A model generated the notes under the pieces. That model saw only the letters and a program-made list of their open reading frames with translations, did no database searches and had not been told where the DNA came from. Positions 8,190 to 17,897 of a stretch of 21,487 nucleotides of DNA are shown here, piece by piece. The stretch is from Bremia lactucae (taxonomy: Eukaryota > Oomycota > Peronosporomycetes > Peronosporales > Peronosporaceae). The DNA is taken from NCBI RefSeq assembly GCF_004359215.1, contig NC_090616.1:2429490-2450976 (forward strand), written 5' to 3'. Numbering within the stretch: the first letter of the stretch is position 1; the number at the start of each line of letters is the position of its first letter. The position numbers and the translations under genes are program-made.

Positions 8190-9210
8190 AAACATCATCG
8201 GGAGGTGGTAGAGCACTTGGCGCAAGGACTTATTAAAAAAGCCCTGGCCAGGCTCTTGGGTAGACCTCCTGAGCAAGATGTTGCTTAGCTGGAGCAGTTT
8301 GGGGCATTCGTGCTCGGACAGCGGACGGCCGCGTCCGAGGCACAGAGCCATGCTGCGGCGGAGTCCGTTACTCAGACTCAAGATGAGCTGAGGCATGAGC
8401 AGGCTCGGAGCGAGGTTCTCAAAAGAACTGTTTAGATGCTCTCTACCCGGCCACATCAGCCGAGGCCCATTTGGATGAACCCGCCCAAGTTCGATCAAAA
8501 TGCAGCGCACACGATTGTCCACTGGATATTATCCATGAAGCAATGCAGTGTGGCTCAGCTCATCGTGGACGACAGCTGGATGGTGTCGTTTGGCATGTCT
8601 CATCTGCGCAATAGGGCCTCAGGGTAGGCTTGCTTGTCGCTTATGGCAGACGGAAAGGCTTTCCAACATAGGCATTTTTAAAGGAGAATTTTTGCTTCAT
8701 TTATCAGCCGACGAACAACGAGGTTTTTTTTCAGGCGCGATTCTTTGAAGCGCGACAGGCGAAGCGATCTCTGCAAGAGTATGTGCAGGAGATGCGCTCG
8801 CTGTCGGCAACCATTACCGTAGGTCCGATATCGGAGCACGTTAAGGTGCCCTCATTTATAAACGGACTACGCATGGCCCATCGCGACAGACCCTTTTCAG
8901 AAATGTACCGTAGTTGATGAAAGAGGCAATCCAAATTGCCTTAGTTAAGGAGTAATCCTACAACAGTGTCTCGGCGATAGCTTGGTATAAGCCGTCGACC
9001 GAGAGGACAGTTGCCACTCCCGTGGAGCTGGGCAATGCATACGTTGTCTGCTATAAATGCGGCAAGCGCGACCGTATAATGTCTCGCTGCAATGCCAGGG
9101 TCCCTCCTGGGGGTAAGACGCTTAGCAAGTGGACTCCATTCCCGAAAGGCGATGGCAAGAACCAGCGTGCGAGACGCATGAGTTCTGCATCGACCACTGA
9201 GAAGTTATGA
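8190..9210 (+). pseudogene. gag: Decayed gag (family II), plus strand
   Basis: Frame 3 reads an Ala/Glu/Gln-rich, coiled-coil-like N-terminus (LEQFGAFVLGQRTAASEAQ, then TQTQDELRHEQARSEVLK) with TAG stops at 8286 and 8433. It continues with RPIWMNPPKFDQNAAHTIVHW. The capsid-type core is in another frame near 8735-8920 (RSLQEYVQEMRSLSATITV). The C-terminus (9022-9210) has a zinc knuckle at 9049-9090 reading CYKCGKRDRIMSRC, where the metal-binding His is Arg. It follows the LTR and leader and precedes protease-type sequence, the normal gypsy order. Confidence 0.8.
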
Positions 9211-10007
9211 AATGCAGGAGCGCAGTAGGAGCGGGATGCCTACTGACGACGACTCTAAAACTACCTCTAAGCTTAGAATTGTCGAACAAATGAGTAGCAT
9301 AGTCCATGAGGTCTCGAAATTTTGGACCTCAACCCTGCTGGTCTATTGCTCTCAAATACGAGGCTATGACTAGGTGATGAGCTCCTGCGAGAGGCGTATG
9401 CAACTGATGTCGTGTCGAATAGAGTTGAGGGTGCGTTGACGGGATGTTGAACGTCACGAATTCCTACCCAGCTTGGGAGACTGGGGTAGTAAATAGTGGA
9501 ATGACAAGTAGTCATCTGTCCCATATTTCTACACAGAGCCGAGAGTCTGTGGCAGTAGACGGCGAGCTGACAGGAAGTCAAGCGTCGCATGAACCGGCAC
9601 AGTGCCTACAGCCTGGTGCGGTTGGAAGGGGTGCGTTAGCCAGGAGAGCAACGGCATTTGCTTCCCAGTCAAAGGTCGTGGTGACTCGAAGAACGAGTAC
9701 CTGATAGATTAGGAAGATCAAATGGACGTCTGAACACGTGACCTTTGGATATGTTCCCATTAAAGAGGACGGGCCTCCAAGCGAGGTGTTCCAGGCCGTC
9801 AAAGATAAAATCGCGGAGGCATCCTCAGTTGAGGTGCTCTGGCAAGTCCTTAAATCTGCCGAGATAGTAAATCTCCCAGAGATGTCGTGGGATCTGCTCC
9901 TTGCCAAATTAAAGGAAGGAGCGATCCACGAAATAGTCACACCAGTTCCAGGGAAGAGAACTTGGTGGACTATTGTTCGTCGTCCACGATGGACGGCGGC
10001 GTCCTAG
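9211..10007 (+). pseudogene. pol: Protease remnant and protease-RT linker
   Basis: At 9250-9370 the plus strand is homologous to the region just after gag on the minus strand (6700-6830), including a segment read as LDLNPAGLL, but no DSGA active-site loop is visible. Frame 3 from 9444 to 10007 is open except for adjacent TGA and TAG at 9702-9707. It reads a Ser/Thr/Gln-rich linker, then GYVPIKEDGPPSEVFQAVKD and LPEMSWDLLLAKLKEGAIH, leading into RT. The protease itself seems largely lost to rearrangement near 9370-9440. Confidence 0.55.
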
Positions 10008-10850
10008 AAACGGGAAAAATAAACGGTTCGCTGCACAAGGATGGGATGCTTGGAGAGTTGGTCCGTTCCTTAAGGTTCTGTGGAAACATCGCGATATGTT
10101 CCCAGAAGAAGCACCGAGGCGCCTACATGCATATAGGGGCATCGGGCCCAAAATAGACCTTGAACCTGGCACCAAGTACCGTCCGCCTTGGCTCGCTTGT
10201 CGAAGAACTCATCGATATAATCGTTTTGTTCTTTCGGCAACGGCCATTGCCTGGTCACACATGTGCGTGAGAGCAAATCGCCTCACTGCAGCCCGACATT
10301 TTATGTGTGTGTAAAGCCATAGGTGGCTGGCGCGTGGTTCATGCTTACAATAAGCTGAACACGGCGACCATACCGGCACAAATGTCAATCCCGCGAAAAG
10401 ATGTTTTGTTGAACTCCATGGGAAAATCAACAATCTTTTCCGCGTTGGATTTAAAGGATGGCTACCAGCAGGTACTCATGAGAGAGTCCGATGTAGCCAA
10501 AACGGCAGTAAGCACTCCACGTGGTATGCTTTGGGAGTGGCTTGTGATGCCCCAAGGTTTGGAAAATGCACCAGCGACATTCAACCGAGTGATGGCTCAC
10601 GTGATATGTCAGCACCGTGCCTGCGCGTCCCATTAATTTGACGATGTATTCGTGCATAGTAGGGCCGAAAGCGGGCTGACCGCAATAAAGTCGCACAAGC
10701 GTCATTTGGACGCTGTGTTGCAGACTTTAAAGGACGCTGAATTGTATGTCAACTTGCAAAAGTGCGTCGTAGGGGTCCCTGAGATACCTGTGCTGGGCTG
10801 TATCGTAGGTACAATGGTGTACGAGCAGACCCAGACAAGGTAAAATCAGT
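9973..10850 (+). pseudogene. pol: Reverse transcriptase with inverted block and lost YFDD Tyr
   Basis: RT copies the element RNA into DNA. Visible in order are the N-terminal segment (VLWKHRDMFPEEAPRRL and GPKIDLEPGTKY, frame 1), a 78-bp segment in reverse orientation (10183-10260), then VRESKSPH, GGWRVVHAYNKLN, IFSALDLKDGYQQVLM with the first catalytic Asp, EWLVMPQGLENAPATF, and the active site H-stop-FDD. There the Tyr codon is TAA (10634-10636). Next come VFVHSRAE and EIPVLGCIVG. The segment from 10261 to about 10810 is nearly identical to the minus-strand copy at 20780-21450. The missing Tyr and the inversion make it non-functional. Confidence 0.85.
10183..10260 (-). other. 78-bp inverted segment inside RT
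   Basis: Read on the minus strand, this block encodes the RT motif CVTRQWPLPKEQ followed by YIDEFFDKRAKA. That is the part missing from the plus-strand frame between GTKY and VRESKSPH. The flanking RT sequence is in normal orientation on both sides. Confidence 0.88.
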
Positions 10851-11476
10851 AAAGCAATGACCAATCCCACGGCATACGAAGGATTGGCGCCAATTCCTAG
10901 GACTCGCTTATTACTTGCTTTATTATAGCAAGAACTATGCTGAGCAAACTAAACCATTATCTGATCTCCTTAAAAGGACACAGAATGGATTTGGTCTGAA
11001 GAACAAGAAGATGCGTTCACATCTGTGAAGCAATCTCTTATTGAGGCACTGGCCTTGGCACTGCTAGACGCGGATAAGCCCTTTAGCGACGTCGGCGATG
11101 CAAGTGATTTTTCAATCGGCAGCGTGGCCATGCAGAAGGATAACGACGGCGTTGATCGGTCTTCTCTTATTAGCCCAGGCTTCTAAAAGCCGCGGAACTG
11201 AATTACCCTGTGCATGACAAGGAGCTACTTGCAATAAAGTATGCTCTTGTTAAGTTTCGAGTGCACCTACTGGGCACCGAGTAATTATGGTTTATACGGA
11301 TCACGCATCATGCGGACAGCAATAAACTCACCGCACCTCTCGCCAAGAATGGCAAGATGGCTTACATTCTTCTCTGAATTTGATTTCAAAGTTGAATACA
11401 AGCCGGGTAAGTCGAATGTATTGGATCGCGCAGACCAGACTTCGAAGTAAGACACCAGGGATGTGTGTCTAGTGCT
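10851..11476 (+). pseudogene. pol: RT thumb and RNase H, frameshifted
   Basis: Homologous to the minus-strand copy at 20080-20780. Recognisable pieces are YYSKNYAEQTKPLSDLLKR, then RNase H parts DASDFSIGS (first Asp), HDKELLAIKYALVKF (Glu intact) and VYTDHAS (Asp). Next come SPRMARWLTFFSEFDFKVEY and YKPGKSN. The expected ADALSRRPD end is deleted to DRADQ. At least three frame changes break it. RNase H would remove the RNA strand during reverse transcription. Confidence 0.75.
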
Positions 11477-12310
11477 AAAGCACAATATTAGCCGTCAACG
11501 TTGGCAGCCATGAAGGCATACCACGTGACGAGCGCGTTAGCCTCTGTAATAAAAGAGCTACAGTCAGGACGACCACTGTCGCCTGCTGTTGGATCACTTC
11601 GGTGGACTAAAGGTAACCCTTCCATCGTACCTGGAAGCTAAGTTGAATCGCTTAAACTACAGCAATGGCCTGTTATGGTATCAGCTGTCACCTTGTGATC
11701 CCTTGAGTATCTATGTGCCCCATGACATAGATCTCAAGTTTATGATTCTGCACGAGCTCCATGACGCACCATCTAGTGGGCATCTGGGCCGTAAAAAGAC
11801 ATTTTCAAAAGTGTCAGAAGAATTTTGGTAGCCACACCAATATTTATGGGTGGCCAACTATCGTCGCTCTTGCAAATAGTGTTAGCGCGTTAAGCGTGCA
11901 TCGTCTAGCAGTGCGCCACTGAAGCCGCTACCGATCCAAACGGATTATTGGAAGTCAGTAAGTTCGAACTTCATGTTTGACGTGCCGCTCGACCATAAGG
12001 GTCGGACGGGGCTCGTCGTCTTTGTAAACAAACTGAGCAAGATGGTACATTTAGCACCATGTAAATCATCGATCACAGGCAAGGTGGCAGCTCTCTTGTT
12101 CCTGGATCATGTTTTTTTTTTTTTTTTTACCGACTACACAGGATGCCCGAGTCCATAGTATCGGACCGGGATCCATGTTTTGCGTCTAGTTTTTGGCGAT
12201 ATGCGTTTGAGTTGCTAGGTAGCAAGCTTCACATGTCGACCGCAGATCATTAGTTCTTAGGAAAGAAGTGTTCGCAGTCACGAAGATATTCTAGGTCATC
12301 GAGCATTTCG
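11477..12310 (+). pseudogene. pol: Integrase N-terminal part, first copy before the gap
   Basis: It contains the linker LLLDHFGGLKVTLPSYLEAK (11580-11640), the HHCC first half HELHDAPSSGHLGRKKTF, and a broken second half (C-K-stop-C). The core reads SSNFMFDVPLDHKG, where the first catalytic Asp is Asn, and later ESIVSDRDP with the second Asp. A run of 17 T (12112-12128) replaces three T and shifts the frame between these. The sequence leaves the family after HMSTADH (12250), so the catalytic Glu region is absent. It ends at the N gap and is repeated after it. Confidence 0.8.
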
Positions 12311-12410
12311 NNNNNNNNNNNNNNNNNNNNNNNNNNNNNNNNNNNNNNNNNNNNNNNNNNNNNNNNNNNNNNNNNNNNNNNNNNNNNNNNNNNNNNNNNN
12401 NNNNNNNNNN
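12311..12410. other. Assembly gap of 100 N
   Basis: Exactly 100 N, the conventional length for a gap of unknown size. The true sequence here and the order of the flanks are not known. Confidence 0.97.
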
Positions 12411-13459
12411 GGGCACCGATCAATTTGTGGTTTATACGGATCACGCATCACTGCTGACCGCGATAAACCCACCGCACCTCTCGCCTAGAATGGCAAGAAG
12501 GCATACATTCTTCTCTGAATTTAATTTTAAAGTTGAATACAAGCTGGGTTAGTCGACTGTCTTGGCTGACGCTTTATGGTGCAGATCAGACGAGGTTAGA
12601 CACCAGGAAAGTGTGTCTAGTGCGAAAGCACAATATTAGCCGTCAACGTTGGCAGCCATGAAGGCATACCACGTGACGAGCGCGTTAGCCTCTGTAATAA
12701 AAGAGCTACAGTCAGGACGACCACTGTCGCCTGCTGTTGGATCACTTCGGTGGACTAAAGGTAACCCTTCCATCGTACCTGGAAGCTAAGTTGAATCGCT
12801 TAAACTACAGCAATGGCCTGTTATGGTATCAGCTGTCACCTTGTGATCCCTTGAGTATCTATGTGCCCCATGACATAGATCTCAAGTTTATGATTCTGCA
12901 CGAGCTCCATGACGCACCATCTAGTGGGCATCTGGGCCGTAAAAAGACATTTTCAAAAGTGTCAGAAGAATTTTGGTAGCCACACCAATATTTATGGGTG
13001 GCCAACTATCGTCGCTCTTGCAAATAGTGTTAGCGCGTTAAGCGTGCATCGTCTAGCAGTGCGCCACTGAAGCCGCTACCGATCCAAACGGATTATTGGA
13101 AGTCAGTAAGTTCGAACTTCATGTTTGACGTGCCGCTCGACCATAAGGGTCGGACGGGGCTCGTCGTCTTTGTAAACAAACTGAGCAAGATGGTACATTT
13201 AGCACCATGTAAATCATCGATCACAGGCAAGGTGGCAGCTCTCTTGTTCCTGGATCATGTTTTTTTTTTTTTTTTTTACCGACTACACAGGATGCCCGAG
13301 TCCATAGTATCGGACCGGGATCCATGTTTTGCGTCTAGTTTTTGGCGATATGCGTTTGAGTTGCTAGGTAGCAAGCTTCACATGTCGACCGCAGATCATT
13401 AGTTCTTAGGAAAGAAGTGTTCGCAGTCACGAAGATATTCTAGGTCATCGAGCATTTCG
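12411..13459 (+). pseudogene. pol: Second copy of RNase H end and integrase
   Basis: Positions 12411-12624 repeat 11272-11476 with many differences (VVYTDHAS and a FFSEF-type segment). Positions 12625-13459 repeat 11477-12310 without any difference that I could find, except one extra T in the T run (18 instead of 17, about 13260-13277). With 18 T the frame stays open, giving VFFFFFYRLHRMPES, an in-frame insertion of five Phe codons. The catalytic Asp-to-Asn change and loss of the Glu region are shared with the first copy. Confidence 0.85.
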
Positions 13460-13650
13460 CCTTGCCATTGGACTTATTTCAAGATCGTGAAACAGGGTAT
13501 GCCGATGGCAGAGCGAAGAAGACCCAGTAGCATGTAGGAGTAGAGAAGACGGCAATTGTGCGCCGGTATCCAGAGAGCCGACCAACCTGTAAAGAGGTGC
13601 TTCAGCTTCAGAAATCAAAGAATTGGTCGGTCCTAGTGGCTGGGCTGCTT
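13460..13650. other. Unassigned sequence between integrase and LINE
   Basis: No supported gene. On the minus strand EAPLYRLVGSL (about 13605-13570) weakly recalls the YRxLVGSL motif after RT in Ty1/copia elements, and EMLDDLEYLRDCEHFF (13459-13405) has an RT-like look. Both are short, in different frames and unsupported by neighbours. Confidence 0.25.
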
Positions 13651-13761
13651 TTAACGTGCCACTAAGGTAGCTGCACGAATGGATGAGCCTGCGGTCTTAC
13701 GGTAGAACGTCACTTTGCTTACGTCAACACGAACGGTATAAAGAACGGACACCTGCTTATT

Positions 13762-14338
13762 ATGCACCCTCTCTACCAATATAGCCTTTCCTGCGTCCAG
13801 GAGGCCAAGCTCCGTGGTAGCCACCATCTGTCCACCTTCCACTTTGGCCTTCACGCTCGATTCACGCATAAACTATTTGTTAGCGAACTAAGCGCCGTCA
13901 GCACATTGCGGACGATGCACCAGTCTCGAGGCATCCTTACTCTTATCCGACTTGATCTTCCAGGTATCGACACGGGAGCAGAAAACATCGTCCTCGGTGA
14001 CTTGCAAACGCCTCTTAATCCTAGCCTTAACTCGACACAGCCACATTTGGTTACTCGTCCAGGCTGCAGCGCGTGTATGGATTGGCTAGGTCAGTTGGGA
14101 GTCCTTGACGCCTGGCGCATTCATCACTCCTGAGAGCGCCTGTACACCGGTCTACAGTCACGACGAAACCGGCTGGATTACGCTCTATTGTCGACGGATC
14201 TTTGCAACACGTTATACGGGGATTCGACCTGCGTTGATCCAAAGGGCGCTGGTGACCATTTGGCGCGCACAGTAACATTGAAGTCCTTAAGCAGCCCCAA
14301 TGTTACGGGTAGTGGCAATTTCCTGAATCTCTTCTAGC
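13762..14338 (+). pseudogene. LINE APE-type endonuclease, decayed
   Basis: This domain nicks DNA to start target-primed reverse transcription. Frame 1 reads RLDLPGIDTGAENIVLGDLQ at 13945-14004, where GDLQ stands for the usual GD(F/L)N with the catalytic Asn replaced by Gln. It continues with GVLDAWRIHHS, a TGA stop (14131-14133), then RRNRLDYALLST and GAGDHLARTVTL with the Asp-His pair of the SDH motif. The N-terminal endonuclease motifs are not clear; a possible YAPS-like remnant occurs near 13890 with a stop codon. The upstream start lies somewhere in 13650-13860. Confidence 0.7.
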
Positions 14339-14970
14339 GTACCCTGATGTGGTCGATGCCATCCGCAAGGAAGCACAACAGGCGCTTAACAACCTTCGCA
14401 TAGCATTTAATTCGAACAAAGTATGGGAACAATGGAAAAAATTCATTCGGCGCCGCTACTGGCTCTGCAGCGGCATTTGCGGTGGCAATAGGAAGGTGCG
14501 CTGGTGGCGGCGCGAGCAACGCTCGGCGAAGAAGCCTTATTTATCGCTTCAAGCGTGACAACATCTCCCAGTCGGTGTTTCACGCTGCACAAGAGGCATA
14601 CCGGGACTGTGCGCACCGTCTAGTTGCTATAAGCAAGACTCGGCTTTCGACTTTCACATTCAGAATTCCTAAACTTCATCTCGGTTTTTCTTCGTCCGCA
14701 AGATCCGTCCCTTAGACGGATAAGCACTGAGAAGGTTCGAACTCCTGGTGGCTCCATCTCTAACAACTAGGTGGACATCTCGGCCAGGTTTCGGGTCCAT
14801 TGGAGCTCAATCATGGGTGATGTTGCTAGTCTTGCCTGACCACTATTACCCTTCGACCACGTCAGCCGAGAGCAGCTGCTGTCTACGATCGAAAGACGTC
14901 TCTCCAGGGATGACCAAGATGTTCTCAATGCTCCCATTGCTAGTGCTGACTTCGCTGAAGCACTAAGCAC
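14339..14970 (+). pseudogene. LINE linker between endonuclease and RT
   Basis: Successive frames read DAIRKEAQQALNNLRIAF and VWEQWKKFIRR (frame 3 near 14349), NISQSVFHAAQEAYRDCAHR near 14560, and DDQDVLNAPIASADFAEAL just before the RT start. This is the usual helical linker of such elements with at least three frame shifts. No other gene is seen here. Confidence 0.6.
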
Positions 14971-15900
14971 ATGAGAACTAATTCTGCCTTAGGCATGGAT
15001 GGCCTTACTGCTGGTTCTTACCAAATTGCACCGTATACATTTGGTGAACGCCTGCGCATTGTGTTCAACCACCAGCTGACACGTGGTGAGCTCCTCCGGC
15101 AGTGTGCATGTCACACAAAAAAGGGTCCGCGTAATGACCTCGGCAACTTCAGACCAATATCGCTGATTGGTGTAGATGTCAAGGCGTTGTATAAGGTGCT
15201 GACAACCGCCTTCAGATTTTAATTCCACATCTTCTTCATGATGTCCAGAAGGCGTTTGTCAAGCGTCGGACTATTCATCACCACGTGAGCCTTCTCGCTG
15301 ATCTACAAGATCTGGTGACACAACTCGATGAGGACGCCTACGCCATGATTCTCGACTTTGAGAAAGCGTATGACCGGGTCGAGTGGAGCTACATGTTTCA
15401 AGTGCTCGATCGCATGGGTTGTGAGGTGACGTAACCAACTGGGTGAGACTTCTCTACACTGGTCCCCAGGCTCACCTCTTTCTTAGTGGCCACGTTCAAA
15501 CTCTTATCTTTCCCGCCCGAGGGGTCAAACAAGGCGATACTCTATCGCCACTGCTATTTGTCATGGTCATGTTACCCCTTGGTAACCTACTCCGGCAGCA
15601 TGAGAAGCAAGGTGTATGTCTTTTCAAAAAGCCACAATGCCACCAGTGTCTTCTTTGTGGACAATTCCACGTTGCTATCCAGATCGCTCTCAGGTATTGA
15701 GGCGCTGTTTGATCTTGTTAAACTGTACTGTGGTGGCTCCGGAGCCAAGCTCAATTTTGCTAAGCGCGTGCATATGCCCCTGAACCGGCGTAACACCTCT
15801 CCTTGTTTTCTTGGGGTCAAGGTGCTAGAACGAGGTGAGACGGTAAAGTTCTTGGGCATTCTAGTTCGGTCAGCATCCAATTGAAGACGCCTGTCGGGTT
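14971..15900 (+). pseudogene. LINE reverse transcriptase, decayed
   Basis: Non-LTR RT blocks appear in order. NSALGMDGLTAGSY (14980 on) is the PGPDG-type block and NFRPISLIGVDVKALYKVL (15147 on) is block 1-2, both in frame 1. ILDFEKAYDRVEW (15348 on), with the first catalytic Asp, is in frame 3. ARGVKQGDTLSPLLF (about 15515) is in frame 2. FFVDN (15651-15665) in frame 3 stands for the F-A-D-D active site, with the second Asp changed to Asn. KFLGILV follows near 15848. At least three frame shifts and the lost Asp make it inactive. I judge it LINE and not LTR by these blocks and the endonuclease upstream. Confidence 0.8.
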
Positions 15901-17440
15901 CATGGGCCGGCGTTTCTACGAAGGCTTTTTGCACTGGTTTCGTATAGCACGAACTCTTTAAGGCCAATTACTTATTTCGATGACGATGGTGCTTTCTCGA
16001 CTTTGGTTCTTTGTCGTGCATGTACTAATCCCGCGGCACTTAGTTCAGCAGTGGCAGTCCATACTTAATCGCTTCGTGCTTGCGCGTCGCTACGAACAGA
16101 ACGCTAAGCACATTCAGTTGATCATTAGGGATTTTCTGTATCAGACCCGCTTAGACGGTAGTCTAGGTATCCCTTGCATCGAAGCTGCGATCAAAGGAAA
16201 AAAATCAACGTGCTCCTCCAATTTATCGCTGCGTCAGCATCGGCCTAGCGTAACTGGGCCACTCCGGGAAGTAGACTTCTTTCACTTGTTTTGCCCACGT
16301 GAAGTCCTGGGCAGATTCTCGACTTCCTCACCATCAGCCCTATGCGTCACGGAGCTTTACTATGGTGGAATGTGTTATCTCACTGTGGCAACATGTCTGG
16401 CGTTTGTGGTATTTGATCAAGTGGGAGTTTAATGGAAGGACCTTTCTTCTACGACTCGCTTTAGGTATATAATGCAGCAACCGATATGGTTTCATACCGA
16501 GTTTGAATTCCAAATCCTCCTGGCGTCCCGCTCCGACAGCTCGACGCAGTCTGTGCATGGTTGCTGAACCTCAACGAAGTTACCGTCAACACGCCGCGAC
16601 AACTTTCAACCTTCGGTGTATTGCTGACTTTCTGGATTCTGATGGTCCGTGGACGGATTCGGATACGTTTGCTTGTGGCTAGATCGACTACCGGCACATG
16701 TCGATTCCTGCGTACCAGAAATTTCAGTTGCTTCGACGATGGCACCATGAAGTCACGCAAGTATATGAGCGGCTACGTGGTCTCTGTAGTCAGACGCCGC
16801 TCCCACCTCCAGGTGTGGCGTGGACGTGTTCTCCTACACCGTACGTTGGTGTACGAGTGGGTGACCTAGTTCGCATCGTGCTCTATATACCCCGTTCTCA
16901 GTTGCTCATGCTGGTGTGGACGGCAGCGCCGCCCACGAAGCCCCACCCAATCCAGTTATACGAAGCGAGTCACTGCAACTGACACCACGGTGCTCGTGCG
17001 ATCTCGTTTTACGTTTCGTCGCGATGCGCATCCCAACATCATTTATTGTGTCCGGAGTGGATGCCACGCAGTGGAATTAGAGCGGCACTTACTTTTGAGT
17101 GTGCCCTGCCGGCTGACCTGTGGTCGATCCAATTTCGCGACTGGTCGATCTTTTTTGCTGCCATGCCATCGTGGCTCAATTATTGCCTTTGAACGATCGC
17201 CAGGTTTTGCGCTGGCTTGGCAGGAATGTAAAGCTGTTATTCACGACTTATGGTGGGTCACGCGTTGTATCACCCTTCAACTGCTGTGGCCTGTGCATAA
17301 TGACGGCCTGTTTCGCCAGCGTGTGCCTATACCTCTTGGGCCAGCTCTACGTGTCGTCTACATCACATTTAGCGCACACGTACAAGCTTATCTACGTCGG
17401 CTGTACGGACAGACGCAACGAGAATCGCTAGGTCTGTGAT
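15901..17440 (+). pseudogene. LINE C-terminal region, decayed
   Basis: It begins with a thumb/connection-like segment (VQQWQSILNRFVLARRYEQ, then LDGSLGIPCIEAAIKGKK at 16152-16205). A scrambled stretch in several frames follows. At 17020-17105 the sequence CVRSGCHAVELERHLLLSVP plus Cys resembles the CX2C...H...C element near the end of many LINE proteins, with one Cys apparently changed to Ser. An Arg-rich open frame ends at 17439. No poly(A) or simple-repeat tail is visible. Confidence 0.55.
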
Positions 17441-17810
17441 GAGCCAGCTTAGGCGCTCAGCTCTTTGAATGCTTTAGGCGTGCCAACCCGGCGTTGTTCT
17501 CAGTGCGCTCCCTGTAACGTTACCCGTCATAATTTTCGACTTCAAGCCAGCTCTCGAGTTGGTGAACTCAATAGATCCGGCTTCTTTACGGTATGCATCA
17601 CTGCACGTTTCTGGTGAGATGCTGTAGCCATATTTTCAATTTATCACGGTATTAAGATGCGGCGGGTTGAAATTAGGTTTTAGAGGTCCTCACCTCTGCC
17701 TATGATGCCTCTGACGGGTCATCAAACATGAACGATCCATGTGCGCCATTGGATGGAAGCTCTCACTTTGCAGTGTGGTTTACGAAAAGAAGTCCAGTTC
17801 TGCTTGAGAT
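17441..17810. other. No gene seen
   Basis: This 370-bp stretch after the LINE holds no supported gene. A small hairpin AGAGGT-CCTC-ACCTCT lies near 17681-17696. Confidence 0.5.
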
Positions 17811-17813
17811 ACC

Positions 17814-17884
17814 ACTCTGGTGGTTCAGTGGTACACTACTCAGATTTTAGAGGAAGGTCACCGGTTCGATACCCAGGGCCGACA
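17814..17884 (+). other. tRNA-like Pol III promoter: possible SINE head or tRNA pseudogene
   Basis: TGGTTCAGTGG (17821-17831) matches the Pol III A box (TRGYNNARNNG). GGTTCGATACC (17863-17873) matches the B box (GGTTCGANNCC). Their start-to-start distance of 42 is that of an intronless tRNA gene, and the GGTGGTTCAGTGGTA context resembles tRNA-Gly. CTCTGG (17815-17820) can pair with CCAGGG (17873-17878), but the T stem does not form, so a functional tRNA is unlikely. A tRNA-derived SINE or decayed tRNA fits better. Confidence 0.4.
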
Positions 17885-17897
17885 GAATTGCCAAAAA

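Noticed and set aside
13405..13610. Copia-type RT or RNase H remnant on the minus strand
   Set aside because: Only two short motif-like strings in different frames; not enough to call.
13651..13869. Minus-strand frame of 72 codons before the LINE endonuclease
   Set aside because: No family features; it overlaps the likely start of the plus-strand endonuclease region and is probably a shadow.
17814..17884. Functional tRNA gene
   Set aside because: The A and B boxes fit, but the T stem does not pair and the acceptor pairing conflicts with it.
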